Positions 1 through 8,047 of a stretch of DNA of 64,000 bases are shown one piece after another. Each line of letters starts with the position of its first letter. The stretch's first letter is position 1. Under the pieces are notes generated by a model that ran no database searches, had not been told where the DNA came from, and worked only from the letters and a program-made list of their open reading frames with translations. The position numbers and the translations under genes are program-made. The stretch comes from Brotaphodocola faecis. GTDB taxonomy: Bacteria > Bacillota > Clostridia > Lachnospirales > Lachnospiraceae. The stretch is taken from positions 124,001 to 188,000 of the forward strand of contig NZ_JBBMFJ010000001.1 in NCBI RefSeq assembly GCF_040096075.1. Reading direction: 5' to 3'.

Positions 1-1
1 C

Positions 2-64
2 TGCACCTCCATTCTCTCTGATGAGATTCAGAAAGAGGCTGCAGCTGCACTCACTGATAAATAA
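2..64 (+). CDS. 3' end of an unidentified gene (partial)
   Basis: Reading frame 2 is open from the window edge and ends in CTSILSDEIQ...AALTDK followed by TAA at 62-64. The residue composition looks like a genuine C-terminal helix, and a strong hairpin lies 22 bp downstream. Only 20 residues are visible, so no family can be assigned. It could be a chance open frame; the terminator position is the main support. Confidence 0.45.
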   Translation, partial: CTSILSDEIQKEAAAALTDK

Positions 65-86
65 AAATATAAGGACGGAATGAATA

Positions 87-122
87 AAGGTCCGGAAGCG
101 AAAGAGACCGCTTTCGGACCTT
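87..122. terminator. bidirectional terminator
   Basis: A 13-bp stem (AAGGTCCGGAAGC pairing with GCTTTCGGACCTT, one mismatch) surrounds a 10-nt loop between two convergent genes. The flanking runs are A/T rich (TTATTA on the plus side, TTATTCA on the minus side) rather than pure T. Confidence 0.7.
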
Positions 123-146
123 ATTAGCTATTCCTTTAAATTTCTG

Positions 147-1127
147 TTACAGCATCGTAGAATAGGTTCCCTCTTCTGCCATTTTCACGATTCCCTCAAT
201 ACCGCACTGCACCATGCTATCTACCGCCTGCTCGGTGTAGAACGCCATATGCTGGGTCATGATGACATTGCGGAACTGATGGAGATAGAACCAGTTGCGG
301 TTTGCGATGATGTCGCTTCTGCGGTCGCAGTGGATGATGCCTTCCTCACCCTCCGCGGTATCCATGCCCAGAGCGCCAATCTGCATGGACTCAATGCCAT
401 CGATCAGAGCTTCGGTATCCGTCAGGCCACCGCGGGCACAGTTTACCAAAATTACGCCTTTTTTCATTTTCGCGATGCTTTCCTGGTTGATCATGTGATG
501 AGTAGACGGAAGCAGCGGCATATGAAGGGTGATGATATCACTCTCTTTGTACAGCGTATCCAGATCCACATACTCTGCCAGCTTCGCCACCTCTGCGTTC
601 TGATAAACATCATACGCCAGAATACGGCAGCCAAATCCTGTTAAATCACGGATTACCCGCTGTCCGATGCGTCCGGTTCCCATAACGCCAACCGTCATGG
701 CACTTAAATTTCTTCCTTCCAGTCCTGTCAGGGAAAAATCATTGACATAGCCGCGCCAAAAAGCCTGTTTATACTGGCGCAGGCACATCAGCATCATCAT
801 GATGGTAAAATCTGCCACGCTATCCGGCGCATAATTTGCATTGCAGACCAGGATGCCAAGTTCTTTTGCAGCTTCGAGATCAATATGGTCGCTGCCGATG
901 GTGCGGGTAGACACACACTTCACTCCAAGTTTTTTGTATTCTGCCAAAAGTTCCCGGTTGATCTTCCCCTGGCCAAGAAACGTAACCCCCACGCATCCGG
1001 CCGCCAGACTCGCATTCTCCAGAGACGGAACCTCACTGTATTCTGTCACGTCTGCATTATACACCTTCGCCCAGCGGGCAAATGATGTTTTCTCATCCGG
1101 CCGCACTTCAAATGCTGCAATCTTCAA
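147..1127 (-). CDS. D-lactate dehydrogenase-like 2-hydroxyacid dehydrogenase
   Basis: 326 aa, the usual length for NAD-dependent D-2-hydroxyacid dehydrogenases, which reversibly reduce 2-keto acids such as pyruvate in the cytoplasm. The catalytic-domain N-terminus leads to the NAD-binding Rossmann motif GTGRIG at residues 150-155. The conserved Arg lies in VNCARGGL, and the catalytic His/Glu pair region is near the C-terminus (TQHMAFYTEQA). The architecture resembles fermentative D-LDH and VanH rather than phosphoglycerate dehydrogenase, since no ACT domain is present. It stands alone between terminators at 87-122 and 1304-1354. The exact 2-keto acid substrate is inferred; lactate is most likely in a fermenter, 2-hydroxyisocaproate-type acids are possible. 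Confidence 0.85.
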   Translation of the reverse strand: MKIAAFEVRPDEKTSFARWAKVYNADVTEYSEVPSLENASLAAGCVGVTFLGQGKINRELLAEYKKLGVKCVSTRTIGSDHIDLEAAKELGILVCNANYAPDSVADFTIMMMLMCLRQYKQAFWRGYVNDFSLTGLEGRNLSAMTVGVMGTGRIGQRVIRDLTGFGCRILAYDVYQNAEVAKLAEYVDLDTLYKESDIITLHMPLLPSTHHMINQESIAKMKKGVILVNCARGGLTDTEALIDGIESMQIGALGMDTAEGEEGIIHCDRRSDIIANRNWFYLHQFRNVIMTQHMAFYTEQAVDSMVQCGIEGIVKMAEEGTYSTML

Positions 1128-1303
1128 AATAGTCTCCTCCTTCGCTTCATCCTGTCACAGCCGTTATCCGGACACCGTGACACAATTTTCTGCCTCGATT
1201 ATATATGCCATACGCCCACCCTGTCAATTTACAGCAATAAAGCCCACTGCCGTCTTCCGTTTGGAATTGTTGCTGCATACAGACAGGATTTTTCTGCACA
1301 AAA

Positions 1304-1354
1304 AACCAGTGATTTTGAGACCGGAGCGCCTGTACCGTTTCAAAATCACTGGTT
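1304..1354 (-). terminator. terminator of the arg operon
   Basis: Perfect 15-bp arms (AACCAGTGATTTTGA and its complement) with a 21-nt loop, followed on the minus strand by a run of T. It lies 28 bp beyond the argD stop codon. Confidence 0.85.
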
Positions 1355-1381
1355 CTGCTTTTACATGTTTCTATGGATTTT

Positions 1382-2578
1382 TTATTTCACAGCCTCAATC
1401 GCTGCCTTCAGTCTCACAACCATCTCATCCACATCAGCCTTCTCGATGACAAGCGGCGGAACAAAACGGATGATATTTGCTCCGGCACTGATCAGTACCA
1501 GATGCTGCTCTAACAGAGCGTTGGTGACAACCGGGCCTACTGCGGAATTGAACTCCAGGCCCTGGATCAGGCCTTTGCCTCGGTGGGCGATGACGCAGTC
1601 ATACTCTGCCACCAGCTCTTCCAGTTTCTCATAGAGATAAGCGCCAACCTCTTTGACATGACCAACGATGTTTTTCTCTTTAAATACATCCAGAACTGCG
1701 TTGGCTGCCGCGCATACCAGCGGGTTGCCGCCGTAGGTGGTTCCGTGGTCACCCGGTACCATGGCAGTTGCTGCCTTGCCGCAGGCCAGGAACGCGCCGA
1801 CCGGAGTACCATTGCCAAGAGCCTTTGCAGTAGTCATGACATCCGGCTTCACGCCGTAGTCCTGCCATGCGAACATCTCGCCGCTGCGGCCCATACCGCA
1901 CTGAATCTCATCTAACATCAGAAGGGCATCATGCTCATCGCAAAGGGCACGCACACCTTTGATAAACTCCTCGGTCGCCGGATAAATGCCGCCCTCACCC
2001 TGAATGGTCTCCATGATAACGGCGCAGGTCTTATCGGAGAACAGTGCCTTCACGCTGTCCAGATTATTAAACTCCGCGAATCTGATATTCGGAATCAGCG
2101 GAGCGAAGGGCTCCTGGTAGTGGTCATTTCCGGTTACGGAAAGGGCTCCCAGGCTTCTGCCGTGGAAGGAATGCTTCATGGCAATGATCTCGTAATCCGG
2201 AGCCATGCCCTTGTTGTAGGCATAACGCTTCGCGATCTTTAACGCACCCTCAATGGCCTCGGTACCGCTGTTAGTGAAGAATACCTTATCCATCTGGGAT
2301 ACGGCCAGAAGCTTCTCACCGGCACTGATGGCCGGCTCATTGTAAAACAGGTTGGAGATGTGAGGAAGCTTGTCCATCTGCTCCTTCACTGCGTTTTTCA
2401 CTTCGTCACAGCTATATCCCAGTCCCATAACAGCAATGCCTGCGCCAAAATCCAGGTATTCCTGTCCGTCCGTGTCATACAGCTTTACGCCTTCGCCATG
2501 GTCAAAAACCATCGGAAAACGGTTGTAAACTTTATATAATGCGTGCTCTGCACGGTCAATGTACTGCTGTTTTTCCAT
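1382..2578 (-). CDS. argD: acetylornithine aminotransferase
   Basis: 398 aa PLP-dependent class III aminotransferase that converts N-acetylglutamate semialdehyde to N-acetylornithine. Family landmarks include FFTNSGTEAIEGALK, the Asp of LMLDEIQCGMGR, and the PLP Lys region TTAKALGNGTPVGAF. Start chosen at the ATG with GAGGAG nine bases upstream. Last gene of the minus-strand operon argC-GNAT-argJ-argB-argD, followed by a strong terminator. The class III family also contains ornithine and GABA aminotransferases, but the operon context makes ArgD the clear reading. Confidence 0.95.
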   Translation of the reverse strand: MEKQQYIDRAEHALYKVYNRFPMVFDHGEGVKLYDTDGQEYLDFGAGIAVMGLGYSCDEVKNAVKEQMDKLPHISNLFYNEPAISAGEKLLAVSQMDKVFFTNSGTEAIEGALKIAKRYAYNKGMAPDYEIIAMKHSFHGRSLGALSVTGNDHYQEPFAPLIPNIRFAEFNNLDSVKALFSDKTCAVIMETIQGEGGIYPATEEFIKGVRALCDEHDALLMLDEIQCGMGRSGEMFAWQDYGVKPDVMTTAKALGNGTPVGAFLACGKAATAMVPGDHGTTYGGNPLVCAAANAVLDVFKEKNIVGHVKEVGAYLYEKLEELVAEYDCVIAHRGKGLIQGLEFNSAVGPVVTNALLEQHLVLISAGANIIRFVPPLVIEKADVDEMVVRLKAAIEAVK

Positions 2579-2604
2579 TTGTATTTCTCCTCTTTTCGCA
2601 AACC

Positions 2605-3510
2605 CTATTTTGCTTCCTCATGGAAGTACCGCGCATCGCCATCCTTGTAGATTGCGGTACCGATACCACGGTTGGTAAAGATTTCCAGAAGCAGACAGTG
2701 TGCAATACGTCCGTCCAGAATATGTACCCGGGATACGCCGTTCTCGATGGCATCAATGCAGTTCTGCAGCTTCGGCAACATGCCGCCGCCCAGGCTTCCG
2801 CTGTTCACGAAGTCCTGTGCCTCTTTTACGGTCATCTCGGAAATCAAGGAGCTCTTGTCCTCAAAGTCACGGTAAACACCCTCTACATCCGTCAGGAATG
2901 CCAGCTTCTCTGCGTTTACGGCACGGGCAATGGCACAGGCCGCATCATCTGCATTGATGTTGTAGCTTGCGTAATACTCATCAGAACCGATCGGGCAGAT
3001 GATCGGAAGGAAATCCTTCTCTAACAGATCGTAGATGATCTGCGGGTCTACCTTGGTGATCTCGCCTACAAAGCCAATGTCCTCGCCCTTGGAAAGCTTC
3101 TTCTCACAGCGGAGCAGCATACCGTCCTTGCCGCTGATGCCGACTGCTTTCACACCCAGCTCGTTCACCAGCTGTACCAGGCTCTTGTTGACCTTATTCA
3201 GAACCATCTCCGCAATCTCCATGGTCGGCTCATCAGTCACACGCAGGCCGTTTACAAAGTGCGGCTCCATGCCTACCTTGTTGACCCAGCGGCTGATTTC
3301 CTTGCCGCCGCCGTGCACGATGATCGGCTTGAAGCCAACCAGCTTAAGCAGTACCACATCCTGGATGACCTGGTGTTTTAACTGCTCATCCACCATGGCA
3401 CTGCCACCGTATTTGACAACAATGATCTTGCGGTTGAAACGCTGAATATAAGGAAGTGCCTCGATGAGGACCTCTGCCTTCTGTAACTCTGTGATCTCAG
3501 AACTTTTCAT
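2605..3510 (-). CDS. argB: acetylglutamate kinase
   Basis: 301 aa amino-acid kinase family member that phosphorylates N-acetylglutamate, the second step of arginine synthesis. Visible motifs are IVVKYGGSAM near the N-terminus (phosphate-binding Lys and glycines), IIVHGGGKEI for the substrate, and the C-terminal nucleotide region with GGGMLPKLQNC. The N-terminal helix before KYGGSAM matches the arginine-sensitive hexameric form of ArgB, so feedback inhibition by arginine is plausible (inference from the family). The start is supported by GGGAGAAATATT before ATG. It lies 26 bp before argD and 25 bp after argJ. Confidence 0.95.
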   Translation of the reverse strand: MKSSEITELQKAEVLIEALPYIQRFNRKIIVVKYGGSAMVDEQLKHQVIQDVVLLKLVGFKPIIVHGGGKEISRWVNKVGMEPHFVNGLRVTDEPTMEIAEMVLNKVNKSLVQLVNELGVKAVGISGKDGMLLRCEKKLSKGEDIGFVGEITKVDPQIIYDLLEKDFLPIICPIGSDEYYASYNINADDAACAIARAVNAEKLAFLTDVEGVYRDFEDKSSLISEMTVKEAQDFVNSGSLGGGMLPKLQNCIDAIENGVSRVHILDGRIAHCLLLEIFTNRGIGTAIYKDGDARYFHEEAK

Positions 3511-3535
3511 AATATTTCTCCCATTAAACGTTATC

Positions 3536-4762
3536 TTATGATCTATAATCTGCGTTAATCTTTACATAATCAAATGTTAAATCGCAGCCCCATGCGGTTG
3601 CGGAGGCATTGCCCATCTTCACATCGGCAATGGCGGTTACCTCCGGCTCGGAAAGGATCTTGGTTGCCTGCTCCTCGCTGTAATCCAGTGCCACGCCATC
3701 CTTGATGATCTGCATGCTGCCTGCAGCGCTCTCAAAGAACAGGTCTACCTTCTCCGGATCGAACTGTGCTCCGGAGTAACCCATGGCACAGAGGATACGG
3801 CCCCAGTTTGCGTCATGTCCGAAGATTGCTGCCTTGGTCAGGCTGGAGGTGATGATGGATTTGGAAAGGGTCACAGCCTGCGCCTTGCTCTCCGCTCCGA
3901 TAACCTTTACCTCAAACAGAGCGGTACAGCCCTCGCCGTCTCCGGCCATCTTCTTTGCCAGAGTCTCATTGACATAGTTTAATGCCTTGCAGAACTCCTC
4001 GTAATCTGCGTTCTTCTCGGTGATCTCAGCGTTGCCAGCCATGCCGTTTGCCAGAACCAGGCAGGTATCGTTGGTAGAGGTATCGCCATCTACGGAAATC
4101 ATGTTATAGGTATCTTTCACATCCGCGCTCAGAGCCTCCTGCAGAAGCTCCTTGGAAATGGCAATGTCGGTGGTAACAAAGGAAAGCATGGTGCACATAT
4201 TTGGATGAATCATGCCGGAGCCCTTGCACATGCCGCCTACGGTTACGGTCTTGCCGCCGATTTCAAACTGAACAGCGACCTCTTTCTTTCTGGTATCGGT
4301 GGTCATGATGGACTTGGCTGCCTCAGTACCGCTCTCGATGGTGCCGGAAAGCTCCGGAGCCATAGCCGCGATGCCTGCTTTTAACTTATCCATCGGAAGC
4401 TGCATGCCGATAACGCCGGTGGATGCCACCAGGACTGCGCTCTCCGGAACGTTCAGTGCTGCGGAAGCTGCCTGGGCGGTCTCTGCGCAGTAGCCCATAC
4501 CCTCAGCGCCGGTGCACGCGTTTGCGATGCCTGCGTTGATGACAACGGCCTGGGCGTACTCAGATTCTTTTACAATCTTCTGGTCCCATTTGACCGGAGC
4601 TGCCTTTACAATGTTGGTGGTAAAGGTGCCTGCTGCCTTACACGGCTTCTCACTGTAGATCATAGCCATGTCTTTTCTGTTTTTGTATTTGATTCCTGCT
4701 GCTGTGGATGCGGTCTGGAATCCTGCTGCTACGGTTACACCGCCTTCAATGACTGTATACAT
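3536..4762 (-). CDS. argJ: bifunctional ornithine acetyltransferase / N-acetylglutamate synthase
   Basis: 408 aa. ArgJ moves the acetyl group from N-acetylornithine to glutamate, recycling acetate in the cyclic arginine pathway; bifunctional forms can also use acetyl-CoA. The precursor cleaves itself before a Thr in the motif KGSGMIHPNMCTMLSF; here that Thr is residue 191, preceded by Cys190 where Ala is the usual residue. N-terminal PCKAAGTFTTN and C-terminal GRILCAMGYSG stretches also match. RBS AGAGGAAAACAGT precedes the ATG. ArgJ explains the absence of argE here. Confidence 0.95.
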   Translation of the reverse strand: MYTVIEGGVTVAAGFQTASTAAGIKYKNRKDMAMIYSEKPCKAAGTFTTNIVKAAPVKWDQKIVKESEYAQAVVINAGIANACTGAEGMGYCAETAQAASAALNVPESAVLVASTGVIGMQLPMDKLKAGIAAMAPELSGTIESGTEAAKSIMTTDTRKKEVAVQFEIGGKTVTVGGMCKGSGMIHPNMCTMLSFVTTDIAISKELLQEALSADVKDTYNMISVDGDTSTNDTCLVLANGMAGNAEITEKNADYEEFCKALNYVNETLAKKMAGDGEGCTALFEVKVIGAESKAQAVTLSKSIITSSLTKAAIFGHDANWGRILCAMGYSGAQFDPEKVDLFFESAAGSMQIIKDGVALDYSEEQATKILSEPEVTAIADVKMGNASATAWGCDLTFDYVKINADYRS

Positions 4763-4774
4763 ACTGTTTTCCTC

Positions 4775-5239
4775 TTATTTGTTAAAATTGGTAATGTTCT
4801 CTTCATTTAATACAAAATCGTAATAGTTTACATCACTGCGCTCCACCCAGCCGACATTATGCCAGAACTCGTTGCCGGCTTCGTTGGATTTGAACGCGAT
4901 GAGGCTCACCTTGTTGATGCCCTCTGCCTGAAGCGCCTTCATGGCGAAATGCACCATGCGGTGTCCCACACCATGATGCCGGTAGTCGGACGCCACGCAC
5001 ACATGGTAGAAGAATCCGGTTCTTCCATCATGTCCGCAAAGAATGGCGCCCACAATGCGGCCATTCTGCTCTGCCACCACACTGGTGGTGGGGTTGCGCT
5101 TTAAGAACCGCTCCACGCCCTCTCTGGAATCATCGATGGAACGGATTCCAAAACCCTGAATGCTCATCCAGAGCTCATATACCTTGTCATAATCTGCCGG
5201 GGTCATCTCCCGGACGATAATACTCATGGTTCCTGCCAT
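4775..5239 (-). CDS. GNAT-family N-acetyltransferase in the arg operon
   Basis: 154 aa acetyltransferase of the GNAT fold. The acetyl-CoA loop reads VASDYRHHGVGHRMV (R/Q-x-x-G-x-G/A variant), followed by the C-terminal strand region of this fold. It sits 12 bp upstream of argJ and 97 bp downstream of argC, so it is very likely co-transcribed with arginine genes. The position suggests a role in acetylglutamate supply or in modifying an arginine-pathway compound, but the sequence does not show the substrate. The start at 5239 has AAAGGAAG upstream; an internal ATG at 5227 is an alternative. Confidence 0.85.
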   Translation of the reverse strand: MAGTMSIIVREMTPADYDKVYELWMSIQGFGIRSIDDSREGVERFLKRNPTTSVVAEQNGRIVGAILCGHDGRTGFFYHVCVASDYRHHGVGHRMVHFAMKALQAEGINKVSLIAFKSNEAGNEFWHNVGWVERSDVNYYDFVLNEENITNFNK

Positions 5240-5335
5240 GTGCTGCTTCCTTTCCCAGTCCGGGACTCTCTTCGTTCCCGAAACCTTGCTTTCTCATGGT
5301 TGCTCTGCCCCTTCCGGCACAGCCCCCCTTTTTCC

Positions 5336-6376
5336 TTACGGGAATACCGGCACCTGCTTGAGTCCTGTATTCTCCGGCAGTCCGAACAGCAGGTTCATGT
5401 TCTGCATTGCCTGTCCTGCTGCTCCTTTTACCATATTATCAATGGCGCCCATCATAACGACACGTTTGGTGCGCGGATCCAGCTTGAAGGACACATCTGC
5501 GAAGTTGCTGCCCTCTACCCAGCGGGTCTCCGGCGGAAGTCCCGGCTCCAGGACTCGAACGAAGTATTCATTCTGATAGTACTTGTCGTAGATGGCCTTT
5601 ACTTCCTCGGTGGTCACATCTTTTACCAGGGATGCGTAAGCGGTTACCAGAATGCCGCGGTTCATCGGAACCAGATGCGGGGTAAAGCTGATGGTAACCG
5701 GCTTTCCTGCCGCATAGGATAACTGCTCCTCAATCTCCGGGGTGTGTCGGTGTCCGGCAACGCCGTAGGCCTTCATACTCTCGTTGACCTCGCAGAACAG
5801 GCTGGAAACCTTTGCGCTTCTGCCTGCGCCGGAAGTACCAGACTTGGCATCAATGATGATGGTATTCGGATCAATGATGCCTTCCTTCACCAGCGGATAA
5901 GTGCTTAAGAAGGAACAGGTCGGATAGCAGCCCGGGTTCGCGATCAGTCTTGCGCCCTTGATCTTTTCCCGGTTGATTTCCGGAAGTCCGTAAACGGCCT
6001 CACCGATAAACTGCGGGGTTGCGTGTTTGATCTTGTACCATTTCTCATAGATATCTACATCTTTAATACGGAAGTCCGCGCTTAAATCGATGATCTTTGT
6101 CTTGGACAAAATATCCTCGGTCACCTGGGATGCACAGAAGCCCTGCGGGGTTGCCGTGAAAATCACATCCGCGATCTCTGCGAGCTTTGCCATGTCATCG
6201 TCCTTGCACGGCTCATTCACAGCGTGTGACGTGTTTCTATATATAGAAGCGAAATCTTCGCCCACATAACTTCTGGAACCGTACCATACGATTTCCACAT
6301 CCTCTCTCTGAAGTAATAAACGTGCCAGCTCCGCTCCAGCGTAGCCGGTCGCACCGATAATTCCAGCCTTGATCAT
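5336..6376 (-). CDS. argC: N-acetyl-gamma-glutamyl-phosphate reductase
   Basis: 346 aa NADPH-dependent reductase making N-acetylglutamate semialdehyde. The N-terminal Rossmann motif is GIIGATGYAGAELARLL, and the catalytic Cys lies in IANPGCYPTCS. The C-terminal domain contains VAGHRHTPEIEEQL, with the general-base His. First gene of the arg operon; RBS AGGAGGAACGGCT precedes the ATG. Divergent from argG across a 339-bp intergenic region holding putative ArgR sites. Confidence 0.96.
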   Translation of the reverse strand: MIKAGIIGATGYAGAELARLLLQREDVEIVWYGSRSYVGEDFASIYRNTSHAVNEPCKDDDMAKLAEIADVIFTATPQGFCASQVTEDILSKTKIIDLSADFRIKDVDIYEKWYKIKHATPQFIGEAVYGLPEINREKIKGARLIANPGCYPTCSFLSTYPLVKEGIIDPNTIIIDAKSGTSGAGRSAKVSSLFCEVNESMKAYGVAGHRHTPEIEEQLSYAAGKPVTISFTPHLVPMNRGILVTAYASLVKDVTTEEVKAIYDKYYQNEYFVRVLEPGLPPETRWVEGSNFADVSFKLDPRTKRVVMMGAIDNMVKGAAGQAMQNMNLLFGLPENTGLKQVPVFP

Positions 6377-6715
6377 AGCCGTTCCTCCTGCGGTTTATAA
6401 ATATTCACTTCTGCAGCTTCCTGTATAAAAAAGGCTGCCGCAGAGCCGTTTACTGAGTTTCATTATAAGTACTTTTCCATTACAAGAAAAGACTTTTTCC
6501 AAATATTCTCAGGGATCCATGTACAAAATACTGCTCACGGCTCTCCGCGAGATTTCATAATTATACATCAGTCATGTATATTATGCAATGTTTTTTTGAA
6601 AAATATGCAATTCACTCTTGCATAATCCAGGAAACTGTTGTATATTTATGAGGTCTTACATGACAACACGAATTTAGAAAATCATTTTTATAGACTACTC
6701 AAGGAGGATTTTGAG
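6377..6715. promoter_or_regulatory. argC-argG divergent regulatory region with putative ArgR sites
   Basis: No gene is seen in these 339 bp. At 6573-6588 CATGTATA is followed by TTATGCAA, resembling the ARG-box pattern TGNAT..ATNCA. At 6604-6624 TATGCAA and TTGCATA form a perfect inverted repeat spaced by 7 bp. The right arm of that repeat overlaps the argG -35 box, as expected for repression. Toward argC, a TATAAT-type -10 lies at 6462-6467 on the minus strand. ArgR binding is inferred from motif similarity and from the genes on either side. Confidence 0.6.
6618..6646 (+). promoter_or_regulatory. argG promoter
   Basis: -35 TTGCAT at 6618-6623, a 17-bp spacer and -10 TATATT at 6641-6646, about 70 bp before the argG ATG. 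Confidence 0.65.
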
Positions 6716-7945
6716 ATGAAAGAGAAAGTTGTTCTTGCATATTCCGGCGGTCTGGATACCACCACAATTATCCCGTGGTTAAAGGAGCATTTCGATTACG
6801 ATGTTGTTTGCTGCTGCATCGACTGCGGTCAGGGAAATGAGCTGGATGGCTTAGAGGAGAGAGCAAAGCTCTCCGGCGCTTCCAAATTGTACATTGAAGA
6901 TCTGGTAGATGATTTCGCTGAGAACTACATTGTTCCGTGCGTACAGGCAAACGCTACCTATGAGAACAAGTACCTGTTAGGTACCTCCATGGCTCGTCCG
7001 GCCATCGCAAAACGCCTCGTTGAGATCGCAAGAAAAGAAGGCGCGGTTGCCATCTGCCACGGCGCTACCGGTAAAGGCAACGACCAGATCCGTTTCGAGC
7101 TGGGCATCAAGGCACTGGCTCCGGACATCAAGATCATTGCTCCATGGCGTATGACCGATATCTGGACCCTGCAGTCCCGTGAAGATGAGATTGAGTACTG
7201 CAAGCAGCACGGCATTGACCTTCCGTTCGCAGCCGACAGCAGCTACAGCCGTGACCGTAACTTATGGCACATCAGCCATGAGGGCTTGGAGTTAGAGAAT
7301 CCGGCAAACGAGCCGAACTACGACCACCTTCTGGTATTAAGCAACACCCCGGAGAAAGCACCGGATGAGGGCGAGTACGTTACCATGACCTTCGAGAAAG
7401 GTGTTCCGACCAGCGTAAACGGCGAAAAGATGAAAGTTGCTGACATCATCCGCAAGTTAAACACCCTGGGCGGCAAACACGGCATCGGTATCGTGGATAT
7501 CGTAGAGAACCGTGTTGTAGGCATGAAGTCCCGCGGCGTTTATGAGACTCCTGGCGGAACCATCCTGATGGAAGCTCACAAGCAGTTAGAGGAGCTGGTT
7601 CTTGACCGCGCTACCATGGAAGTCAAGAAAGAGATGGGCGACAAGCTGGCTCAGGTTGTTTACGAGGGCAAATGGTTCACCCCGCTGTGCGATGCAATCC
7701 GCGCATTCGTAACCTCCACCCAGGAGTATGTAACCGGTGAAGTCAAATTCAAACTGTACAAGGGCAACATCATCAAGGCTGGTACCACTTCTCCGTACTC
7801 CTTATACAGCGAATCCCTGGCATCCTTCACCACCGGCGACCTTTACGATCACCACGATGCAGACGGCTTCATCACCCTGTTCGGCCTGCCGCTTAAAGTT
7901 CGCGCAATGAAGATGGCTGAGCTCAAGAAAAACGAAACCAAATAA
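6716..7945 (+). CDS. argG: argininosuccinate synthase
   Basis: 409 aa, ATP-dependent ligation of citrulline and aspartate. The PP-loop VVLAYSGGLDTT sits at residues 5-16; GATGKGNDQIRFE and the SYSRDRNLWHISHEG stretch are also typical. The start is the ATG at 6716 because AAGGAGG lies nine bases before it; the open frame extends upstream to 6638, but that stretch covers the -10 region and has no RBS. argH is not next to it in this window. A terminator follows at 7988-8017. Confidence 0.97.
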   Translation: MKEKVVLAYSGGLDTTTIIPWLKEHFDYDVVCCCIDCGQGNELDGLEERAKLSGASKLYIEDLVDDFAENYIVPCVQANATYENKYLLGTSMARPAIAKRLVEIARKEGAVAICHGATGKGNDQIRFELGIKALAPDIKIIAPWRMTDIWTLQSREDEIEYCKQHGIDLPFAADSSYSRDRNLWHISHEGLELENPANEPNYDHLLVLSNTPEKAPDEGEYVTMTFEKGVPTSVNGEKMKVADIIRKLNTLGGKHGIGIVDIVENRVVGMKSRGVYETPGGTILMEAHKQLEELVLDRATMEVKKEMGDKLAQVVYEGKWFTPLCDAIRAFVTSTQEYVTGEVKFKLYKGNIIKAGTTSPYSLYSESLASFTTGDLYDHHDADGFITLFGLPLKVRAMKMAELKKNETK

Positions 7946-7987
7946 TTCGTTACGATCACAAATACATCCAAACCCGGAAGAAGCCAA

Positions 7988-8017
7988 AGAGGACCGCCCC
8001 ATAAGGAGCGGTCCTCT
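7988..8017. terminator. bidirectional terminator after argG / garD
   Basis: Perfect 10-bp stem AGAGGACCGC / GCGGTCCTCT with a 10-nt loop, then GTTTTCT on the plus strand. It lies between the convergent argG and garD genes. Confidence 0.85.
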
Positions 8018-8047
8018 GTTTTCTATACGTTTTTCCGACCGGCAGGA

